A DNA stretch of 64,000 nt from Lumbricus rubellus (lineage: Eukaryota; Annelida; Clitellata; Crassiclitellata; Lumbricidae). This document shows, one piece after another, positions 54,925 to 64,000 of the stretch (its first letter is position 1; each line of letters opens with the position of its first letter). Both the position numbers and the translations under genes were made by a program. The stretch lies in assembly GCA_945859605.1 (NCBI GenBank), contig OX243822.1, forward strand, positions 25,013,874-25,077,873. The letters are read 5' to 3'. Below the pieces are notes generated by a model. It did not search any database. It saw only the letters and a list, made by a program, of their open reading frames with translations, and was not told where the DNA came from.

Positions 54925-55400
54925 TTAGACTTAACTATACTTCCTGGATCAGAGTGTTTGTAGCAGCAGAACACGGGTCTATGGAAAATCATGTGAGACT
55001 CATCCTCAGGGATTTTCATTTATAATAAAAGCCTAAGCCTATGCGTAGGAAGGCACATGTGAGGCGGACGACATTTTGAATCACAGCAGCAGCTGTAGTT
55101 AATACATGGGAAGCGTTTAAGCAATAATTATGTTTTAAAAGTCTCATCTATTGTAGAAAGTGCGTTATTTAGGAATTTCAAGTTTTGATTGAAAGCTAAG
55201 CTAAATGGAATCTGAGAAATTATTGTAAAATTGAGTAGACCTACTGTAAGATAATTCAATGAATTGTTTATTGAAGCCTGGTTGTAAGTCTCTGCAATAA
55301 GTGTCTAGATGGCAATGTCTCTTTTGGATATCATTCGTATAGAAGAAGTGCATCTAAGTGTCACAGAACTTTGGAATTCAGCCTGCTGAGCTGACAAAGT
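54925..55400 (+). promoter_or_regulatory. Conserved upstream block of gene D
   Basis: More diverged version of the blocks of A-C: AGCAGCAGAACACGGGTCTAT, ATCATGTGAGACTCATC, AAGTGTCTAGATGGCAATGTCTC-like text and GTGTCACAGAACTTTGG. The leader before the ATG (TGAAACTTTAGAGAGAGAAT) matches gene A closely. Confidence 0.4.
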
Positions 55401-55934
55401 TGGTATTATCGTTGGTTGGTTGGTATCGGTTGGTATTATTGGCTTTATGGTTTTATTTCATGGTTTTTGCATCACGAGCTAGCAAAAAAACAAGTAGTTG
55501 GAAATAGATTGTTGAGCTCAAGTTTTATTTTTTCAAACTTGGTCGCAAATTGATTTTGAAATTGAAAATATATCGCAATGACTATAACTGGAAATTCTCT
55601 TTAACTGAGAATCTTTTTGAAAGACGTTCATTTGAGAGTAATAAATATTCATTTACTTATCTCGGAAAAATCAGATTGAGTCATTTAATACTAAAAATAG
55701 ATGATTTTAGACTTTAGAATAACTGCATTTATTATAGGCCTGCACTTCGCGTTTTGGTGACCCTGTTGAAGGTATACACCGTACGTCTTTTCTTATTTCA
55801 CCATTAATGGTTCTTATAATCTATTTTCTCTGAGTGACTGACTACAATGTCGGGTGCCATTACTTATGTTCAACAAACTAGTTGAAACTGAATGAAACTT
55901 TAGAGAGAGAATTAGTACAACTACATTGGAGATT

Positions 55935-56340
55935 ATGATGAAATTATATCAGAGATGTCACCACTGGACAATCTTACAGGTGGTTGCTATTGTCGTCTGC
56001 TATCGAGGACGAGTGTTAAGCGGTGAGTACTGAAAGTGCAGAAATTTCATTTAGTAGGAATGCATGTTTTTCTGCAGCGACTGTATATATAGTATATATT
56101 ATAGTATATATATATATATATGTTACATATGTTTTCTGCAGCGACTGTATATGTATATAAACTATATAGTGTATATAAAAAATATTATAGTAAATATAGA
56201 GTATAATAGCCTTGACTCAGTAAAAGTTTCAATAAATTCATCAGGTGAGATCTTTGGCTATACAGTGTCTTGTTTGGAATGGCAAAGGTGGTTAGTTTCG
56301 GTTCTTCGTCACTATTCTTGGAAGCAAGATGTTCTTTTTA

Positions 56341-56437
<97 letters not shown>

Positions 56438-59400
56438 AAATATGAAAATAAATAGTAAATATTCACCGATTTTTACAATTCAAACACCATTTTAATCCTG
56501 ACATATTTATCTAATACTGGTGAAAATAAAAATGTTCCAGTCACAATGATGACGTCAGAGTGACGTCATTTGCTTTAAAGTTCATTTAGCCGGCCATCCA
56601 TGCATAGTTCGGTTGGTATTATTGGCTTTTGGTCAAACGGAAATCCATTTAATAGAACCAGAAGTGAAAATAAATGCAGCTTATTAGAGGGATTGTCTGC
56701 TCTATAAAAAAAACGGGTGACTGATATCCGGGAATATTTGGAACAATAGCCTACACATTTCAACAAAATAGCGCTTCAGCTCACTGAGTTCGTTAATCTA
56801 TAATAGAAATATATATGACATTATAATTAATATTGACAGTCATTTAATCAACTAACCATTATATGTTAGGGCATGAACAATGCTTACCATTGGCACATCA
56901 TTTAGGCTACATTATAATAATTAATACATGGATTTGCTAATCATTGTAGGCTAGGCACGAGGCCAGACATTATTCGCTCGATGCTGATATCTCTCTGCTA
57001 GCTCATTTAAGCAGGAGCAGCCTGCATATATTAATATATTAAATAGAGTATAAATACAAGTAGGCTAGCCTCATTAAGAGGAAGAGGTTGTCGTAGCCGT
57101 CGGAGAAGGCAGAACAGTTGAGAGAGAGTTTGAATTATTGTAATCTAAACTTTATGTAGTCGTATCTCTTATCCTCGGATTCTATTTGCTTCTTGTTTCA
57201 TGTAAGTGTAGTTTGTCGTAGATTCATTAAATAATCAAAAATGCATTTCGTATCATGTTCATTTAATTCATTATAAGTTTCCCCAAGACTGGAGCAGTTC
57301 GAATCCTGCTGAGGCGATGGCGCTCCCCTAAAAAGGAGTGGGCCATAGATGGTTTGAGTACTCGTATTTACTTAGTTGCACTTCTCGTATACATTTTATC
57401 TTGTATTTTAGATTTGCTTATTATCTTTTGTGCTTTCACTTTCCGCATTTTTAACTTGTTTTATTTTCGCCATTCCTTGGTTTCCACTTTTCTTCTATTC
57501 TAATTCTGGTATCTTTATTATCTCGAAGCCAGGAGGCTTCGGCTTTCTGAAGGGAGGCATCTATAATAGAAATATATATGACATTATAATTAATATTGAC
57601 AGTCATTTAATCAACTAACCATTATATGTTAGGGCATGAACAATGCTTACCATTGGCACATCATTTAGGCTACATTATAATAATTAATACATGGATTTGC
57701 TAATCATTGTAGGCTAGGCACGAGGCCAGACATTATTCGCTCGATGCTGATATCTCTCTGCTAGCTCATTTAAGCAGGAGCAGCCTGCATATATTAATAT
57801 ATTAAATAGAGTATAAATACAAGTAGGCTAGCCTCATTAAGAGGAAGAGGTTGTCGTAGCCGTCGGAGAAGGCAGAACAGTTGAGAGAGAGTTTGAATTA
57901 TTGTAATCTAAACTTTATGTAGTCGTATCTCTTATCCTCGGATTCTATTTGCTTCTTGTTTCATGTAAGTGTAGTTTGTCGTAGATTCATTAAATAATCA
58001 AAAATGCATTTCGTATCATGTTCATTTAATTCATTATAAGTTTCCCCAAGACTGGAGCAGTTCGAATCCTGCTGAGGCGATGGCGCTCCCCTAAAAAGGA
58101 GTTGGGCCATAAATCTGTTGAACTGTTGACTAAGGAGACTCGGATTTCATTACTCTTAATTTTTGGCCGCTAAACGGCCGCCCGCTTAAATCCCGCTGAT
58201 AATAAGAGTTGGAGACTGATGGAGGATAAGGTGCAGGCTACAAGACAAGGATAAGAGACATTGAAGAACTCCGTGATTGAATAATTGTTAACGCCTGGGA
58301 GGATTTCGATAAGCTGGTTATTATATCGACGCTGCTGTTGGCTATTAGCGCGACCCTTTTGACGCTTACGTTGAGGCCAAAGGTGTACTCCACAAATTGC
58401 AGTCTGACATAATTCAGGTATAGGCCTCAAATAAAATTAAACTTACATTTATTATTGATAAATTACATCATAAAATATTGAAATTTTGGATGATTTTGCG
58501 CATTTATTTCTTAAATTTGACTTTTTGTGCAAATGACGTCATTATGACGTCATTATTTGGACTTGAACTTTTATATTTTCAAAATTGTTAGAGAAATATG
58601 TTAGAATAAGAACGGTCTTTGATTTGTGAAAATCGATGAATATTTACTATTTATTTTCATATTTACAAAATGGGTCGCTTTTTTCCCGGACACAGTGTAT
58701 ATACACATTATACAGTCATTATGTCATATAATTAATATAAAATTATACATACAGCGACGCTGTGTTTTGAAATCTATATTCGTATTTGAGAAAAATTCTG
58801 TTAGAATCACAAACACATATTCAATTCGTATCTACATGTACGAGTGCGGGAGACCAATACACAGCACATGATTGTAGGAGATACTGTTTTCGAAATCACA
58901 AAATTATGCAGCAATTCGTATGCTTATGCATGCATCGTTTATAAATGTCTTTCATTGTGTGTTTTAATTGTTACGCTGCAACAGAAAGAGCGCAGGGTTG
59001 TGTTTGGTCTCAATTAAGTCTCAGTTGTCACGAGGCGAAGGTCATCCAGATAGCATCCGTAGTCCTTGGGGATACTTATTGCACAGGATCCTCGTGCTGC
59101 ATCACAGATAGCGATTGTACTTATCCTGCGAATGCAAACCATAAAGCGGAAGTCCACAGCAGATGCAACAACAAACAGAGTTGTATAGTTGGAGTGCTCC
59201 GTGAAAAGATCCCTTGTGGAGTTTGGGGCGTTTGGTACAACAATGACTTTGAACGAATCACATACAACTGCATAGATGATCCCCAATGTAAGTTGGAATT
59301 TTTATCATGTCACAAACGGTAATAATTAATTGTTACCGTAATTCAATTTAAGTCTACTTTAAAATCTCCACTATTCACCTTATGCTTATGCATGGAAAAC

Positions 59401-62400
59401 AGTCATCAAAGCATTGCCATTTTAGACGAGTCTCTGTAGCAGTGAGTGTTGTTATTTTTACAAATAATTCATTTGGTCTGACTGCTGGAGTAATAACGCC
59501 ACGCACAAGCATAATATGAGAGGAGTACATCTAAGTGCCAGAAGCGTTATTGATCAATTACTGACAGCCATGTGCACCACACTGTTTGTGGTTCTTAAAA
59601 TGCTCTTTACAAAAGTCCAGGAACAGATATATTATATTTATTATGCAATTATAAATATATTGTACAACTACAGGGTGGCGCAGAAAAACCGGACTATTAG
59701 TAATTATTGCCTTAAACTATCATTAGACTGCAGAAATGACACAGAAAAATGGCATTGGTTTGGTATTTAATATAGCCTAACATTGAATGAACTGTAAAAT
59801 TTCAGAGTTTTCTGAATGCGTCAGAAATTTAAGTCAAAGTGATGTCCTCCGTTTGCTGCGATAACCAATGATAATCGCTTGCGAAACTTTCCAATAGCCC
59901 GGTTGATTTCGTCCTAGCATGCGGTCGGAACTTCTTTCAAATGTTCAATATCTCGAATTCTCTGCCTGTAGACAAACTGCTGAAGAATTCCCCAGATCGA
60001 ATAGTCTACGGGATTCAAGTCCGGACTGTTCGGTGGCCAATTTTCTGGTTCAATAAAGTCTGGGACGTGAGCAGTGAGAAAAGCAACTGTTTTTCGTGAA
60101 CGATGAGCAGGTGCTCCATCCTGCTGGAAAGTGAAATTGTCACCAGAGTGACCTATTATGTCTGGCAGTAATCCTTGATGTAGGACGACGTCACAGTAAT
60201 ATAATTACTTTGATTATTCAAGCGATGCAATTGCAAAAACTAATAGTCCGGTTTTTTTCTGCGCTATATAATTAAAGAATAATACAACAGTGCAATAATG
60301 CAATTATATAGCCTTCCTTCCAAATTTCGGACGTGTGCACACAGTATGGTATTGATGGCGTAGAGAAACTGTACGGCAAGGACTTTCCTCACAGACGATT
60401 TAGACGTTCAGTTGAAACTGATGAGTCTTAATTAAATTAAGGAAGACCCTCTCTCGTGCTCTTTGCGTTACAAACAGAGCGAGCAAATTCAAGGGTTATT
60501 TTTTTATAATTGTTCGCGACTACTGTTTTGAGACCCATTCCTCTGCTTCTCGTTTGCGACTTAGGTCGCTTAATCAGAAGACCGGCCAGTGTCCAGTAGG
60601 CCTACGGAGGCTGAGCACATGTTTCGGCGATCGCGCATTCTTAGCTGCTGGTCTCCGATGTTGAAATAGTCTTCCGCCGGACATCAGATTGGCCGCCTCA
60701 ATGGACTCTTTCAAATCAAAGCTTAAATCTGATCTGACTGCTAAGGTTTATCCCTCAGTTAGCTGTTTGTGAGGCGCCCTTGTAGCGATATGGCCGCGTT
60801 ACGGCGCCGTATAAATTGCTACATTATTAGGCTGTAGGCCTAATTGTCTAGTATTATTATTATTATTATCATCATTATTATTACTTATTATTATCATACA
60901 AGCTCCTTTTTGGAAAGCGCGCACGTTCCTACTAACTACTAACAATTCCGAAGAATAATTATTATCGGTACTATGGTTCTCGTTCCAGGTGTTTTGCATA
61001 AACGTCCCTCTGAATGCTATCGCATTGTAGCGTTGTGTGCAGATGAACAGGCGCTGGAATAGATAATGTTGTCTCCAAACGGTCGCCCATGGCATGGCGG
61101 CAGTCAGCCGACGACCTAGTTCTGTGATGAACTCACCGCCTGACATATTCATCGGTCCCAATGTCTAATATTACTATTTTGCTGTAATTACTATGTGTCC
61201 TGCTGCATCTTATATATTATTCGGATGCTTAAGCTGCTGGTAAACGGAGGGATAAGTTAACTCAAACCTACAATTTCTTAATTATGCCTACGTGCCTACA
61301 TATGGCAGCTGTCCGTACGGCAATTTGTTGGTGCAGCCTGTAGACCCAGTTGGCCCTACTACATTTTACGTCCTGTTCGCTTGCTCTAGACGGATTAGGC
61401 CCCTATAGCCGCAGAGAACCGATTAGCTGGAGTAGAAATTACCCTTGATCATGCCTCCCACATTGGCCATAATGTCTGGCGGATACTGCACGACGTTCTG
61501 TGACCCTACTATTTAGAACATTTAGCAACAGACACCCTGCTCTGTGAAATGCTTCTGCTTAAAGCCTTAAAGCATGTGTTTAGTGTGTTGTAGGGTGGCT
61601 ACTTGATTTAACATTGCCGGAATTCTGGTTTCTTTAATTGCTTCAATTATTTCCTTTATTGCATTCAAATAAATGTAATTTAATATAATCATACGCGATG
61701 GTCTGACCTTACAGGGCCGACAACTATAAACTTTCCAAGTCCAGATTCTACTCAGAACAGTGTGCGACCAGAGGGGAAAACACCGGAGAAGAAGATAACA
61801 AATGGTACAGACACCACAAAATGGAATATTAACTGGCTGACTTCACGGATGACTGACAGATTTAATCAATTACTGACTGGTTACTGACAGTCTGAGAAGT
61901 TGACTGACTGATGAACATCTGGATGACTGACTGACTAATTGGCTGGCAGGATTTACTGACTAGAAGTCTATCTGACTGAATAACTCACTGATCAACTGAC
62001 TGGCTGACTGAATGACTTAACTGACTAGCCGAAGAATTTAATGCAATTGTCTTTGCCGTAACTAAAGTGCATTGTTATGCATGTACAATTGTACATGTAG
62101 GCCAGTCTTTTTCCTCCTTCTCTTCCTTCCACTCTGCCAAGTGCAATCATTTCTTAATGTCAGTGAGTCAGTTTTCGCAGTGTTCACATCAGAGTAACAA
62201 CAATACTGCATCATTGCAACTGTTCAAGGCTTCATCTCATGAGTTGTCTGGTTGCTTAATGCATCTCAAAATTTACTCGAGGTTCGTAACTTTATTGAAA
62301 AGTGATTCACTAAAGATTCTTATGCTTTTCATAGCCGACATACCGAGTTCAACTGTGCGACAAAGCAATGAAGTCACTTACCAGGATACCAGCGAATTTG

Positions 62401-64000
62401 ACAAGCATGATGGTAGACCTACGCAAAAGGAAGGGTCAGAAAACAAAGGTAAGCCAATGATCACCAATCAAATTAATAATTATCTTACCAATACATTGAC
62501 ATCAGTTGTCTGATTGTAGCGCACAGCCGCTGTATGTTGTCATCAGACGACAATAGAATTGTGTTGTATGAAGCAATTAGAATAATCGAGAGTAATTGGA
62601 TAGCCCTGTGGCTAGACGTTTGAACTGGAGATCGGGAGATCAAATCAAAAAAGAGCAGACATTGTTTTTTAGACTCCACTTTAGTCCTCTGCCCCTTAGT
62701 TCCCCAGGGATTCAATTTCGAACTCCGTCATACTGATTACAGAAATGATACAGATGAGCCACCCACTCTATGCACTCTATTCATTCTTCGTACTCGGGTG
62801 TATCAAAATACATGATATCATATAATTATTACATTATTATTATATGCATCTTTTACGCTACATCAGTTTCCATGGAAGATGGACTCCATTTAATTGAATT
62901 TTGTTGCCAGGTCGCCAAGGTTCGAATCCCTTTAGACCAGTTTTCAATAGACGTTACATAAATATATACTTGGTACTACAGAAATGGTTCATTGCCTTCT
63001 TGTTTCAGTGATATTACCCGTTGTCATGGCGACCGTCTGCCTTCTTCTTCTAATAGCAATCGTCATTGTTGTTGTCATGATGAAAAGGTAAGACATTCAG
63101 AATCAAATTAATCGGATGAGATCCCTCACCACCTGTCGAGTCAACACCGCTGCCATGTCGAATGGACGCCACGCTATACTGAGATTGAACTCTTTAAAAG
63201 GCCGAGATTTAAATCTAAAGAAAGGCTTTATTAGTTTATTATAAATGACCAACTAATCTTTGTCGACGGCTACGGCCTCTGTTGTCATAAGCTGTCGTCA
63301 AACCCTGGATCCATCCATCTCCGAAAATAAATCGGCTTCGGCACACAATGGTCTTCCTTTTGAGCTACGCCTACACCCTGGGACTCTACCAGGATCGCTC
63401 TTTACTAAACTCAAAACTGTTCTTTTTGGGTACGCTTGTGTCGGGAGCGCCTCTGAGTAGTTATTTTGACTTGAAGGGGCGCTATATAAATGTCCATATG
63501 AACGAATGAATGAATGAACAATTCAGGAGAATGGGTTTTAATAGCTTATATATAATAAATATTCTGAACTACTAAAATTGAGCAATGAAATTGAGAAATC
63601 TTCTGTAACAGTTTATTGCGGCAACGCGTGCGGTCACTACACAACAAATACTAAAATTTACGACAATTACTACCGTCACCTCCTCTACAACAACAATAAC
63701 AACAAATACCTACTGCTACCACTACTGTAACATATAGGTCTAATTACTGTTGTTATCACCATCATTATATCTCGGCCTTATTTTTTCAGAAAAAGATGGC
63801 CAAAAGTTGGTGATACCGTTCAAATGACAGACTTAAATGGTAGCAACCGAAAAGAGGCAATTTACGCAAATGAAGATCAGACCATGAGTCGAAATCATGA
63901 TAATGATCCTCCTATCTACAGCAACCACAAGATCAAGAAATCCAGAAACAAGGGCAAAAAATCTTCTAAAAATGAGGAAGTCCCAAGCAACGCCGTTTAC
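55935..64000 (+). CDS. Gene D: transmembrane SUEL-lectin receptor, 3' end outside window
   Basis: Exons 55935-56022, 58985-59287, 61715-61804, 62335-62448, 63009-63087 and 63790 onward, cut by the window end. Phases 1,1,1,1,2, and 885 nt in frame so far (295 aa). Signal core WTILQVVAIVVC. Stalk exons are the most diverged (WPTTINFPSP..., ADIPSSTVRQSNEVTYQD). Membrane span LPVVMATVCLLLLIAIVIVV followed by MMKRKRW. Intron 1 holds a foldback element with a nested LTR element, intron 2 a mariner remnant and a LINE fragment, intron 5 a LINE tail. Confidence 0.8.
56345..56434. repeat. (CT)n microsatellite
   Basis: About 45 uninterrupted CT units directly against the left end of the foldback element. 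Open frames through it give only Ser-Leu repeats. Confidence 0.95.
56434..58668. mobile_element. Foldback element with ~140-bp inverted arms, host of a nested LTR element
   Basis: 56434-56573 (TTGTAAATATGAAAATAAAT ... GTGACGTCATTTG) is repeated in inverse at 58530-58668 with moderate divergence. Both arms carry TGACGTCA (CRE-like) pairs at the inner side. The interior outside the nested element has no protein signature. Confidence 0.75.
56799..58111. mobile_element. TRIM-like LTR element (1,313 bp)
   Basis: Two nearly identical direct repeats, 56799-57347 and 57562-58111 (549 and 550 bp), begin TATAATAG and end GGGCCATA. Flanks share AATC (56795-56798 and 58112-58115) as a target duplication. 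Two bases after the first repeat is TGGTTTGAGTACTCG (57350-57364), a good primer-binding-site shape, complementary to a tRNA 3' end in CCA. Purine-rich GAAGGGAGG lies just before the second repeat. The 214-bp core is non-coding. Boundaries are not TG..CA, which is unusual. Confidence 0.7.
58985..59287 (+). CDS. Gene D exon 2: SUEL/Gal-lectin domain
   Basis: 303-nt phase 1-1 exon. LSLSCHEAKVIQIASV start, CTGSSCC pair, CNNKQSCIVGV, IPCGVWGVW, ERITYNC. YGR and DPC absent as in A-C. Donor GTAAGT at 59288. Confidence 0.9.
59671..60265 (-). mobile_element. Mariner/IS630-like deletion derivative
   Basis: Inverted ends GCGCAGAAAAACCGGACTAT / ATAGTCCGGTTTTTTTCTGC. The minus strand keeps the transposase C-terminal phrase WPPNSPDLNPVDYSIWGIL, but most of the gene is deleted. 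Intron 2 of gene D. Confidence 0.85.
60800..61165 (-). mobile_element. LINE-derived fragment
   Basis: Minus-strand GGEFITELGRRL and LFQRLFICTQRYNAIAFRGTF-type text match the family at 20438-20701. Preceded downstream by an ATT-rich tail. Confidence 0.5.
63290..63510 (+). mobile_element. CR1/L2-like LINE 3' end
   Basis: Short frame LPFELRLHPGTL..LFTKLKTVLFG is the final block of CR1/L2 reverse transcriptases. It is followed by GGAGCGCCTCTGAGTAGTTA, GGGGCGCTATATAAATG and an ATGAATGAATGA tail. Intron 5 of gene D. Confidence 0.75.
63790..64000 (+). CDS. Gene D exon 6 (partial): start of cytoplasmic tail
   Basis: After TTTTTTCAG, phase 2. Open to the window end. Shows VQMTDLNGSNRKEA and PPIYSNHKIKKS, homologous to the SPLYSNAKIKKS of B, then a Lys-rich stretch and EEVPSNAVY. 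The later tyrosine motifs lie beyond the window. Confidence 0.8.

Noticed and set aside
56064..56495. Ser-Leu repeat open frame
   Set aside because: Translation of the CT microsatellite.

Overview
The window is animal nuclear DNA: AT-rich, intron-containing and crowded with retrotransposons, MITEs and microsatellites. SUEL/rhamnose-binding-lectin exons, CR1/L2-type LINE remnants and a Polinton/Maverick fit a marine invertebrate deuterostome. An echinoderm is my best guess, but this is inference, not proof.

Host genes. Four tandem, same-strand paralogues (called A, B, C and D here) share one six-exon plan: signal-peptide exon, SUEL/Gal-lectin exon, two short Ser/Thr/Pro-rich linker exons, a transmembrane exon, and one large tyrosine-rich cytoplasmic exon. 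Intron phases are 1-1-1-1-2 in all four. Every exon chain I assembled stays in frame: A gives 501 aa, B 524 aa, C 514 aa, and D 295 aa before the window ends. The predicted proteins are single-pass lectin receptors whose tails carry conserved NPxY, YxxM, YxN and YxxP motifs, so they look like signalling receptors. About 0.6-1 kb upstream of each start is a recognisable shared block.

Mobile DNA. Intron 1 of gene C (27966-43151) holds a complete 15.2-kb Polinton with about 557-560 bp nearly identical inverted repeats and the 6-bp target duplication GACATA. It encodes protein-primed DNA polymerase B, a chromodomain integrase, a packaging ATPase, an adenain-like protease, major and minor capsid proteins, two fibre-like spike genes (one frameshifted), a zinc-ribbon protein with a parvovirus-VP1-like phospholipase A2 domain, a dUTPase-fold-like protein, several conserved proteins of unknown function, and one small ORF in each inverted repeat. 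Genes converge near 34.8 kb and diverge near 41.12 kb.

Other elements include an RTE-like LINE inside gene A, LINE 3' remnants, a tRNA-derived SINE, at least six hAT-type MITEs with 8-bp target duplications, two mariner-like remnants, large elements with TAGGGGTAGGGTGGGGC-like ends, and a young TRIM-like LTR element nested in a foldback element inside gene D. The palindrome TAGGCCTA is strikingly frequent in the host DNA.
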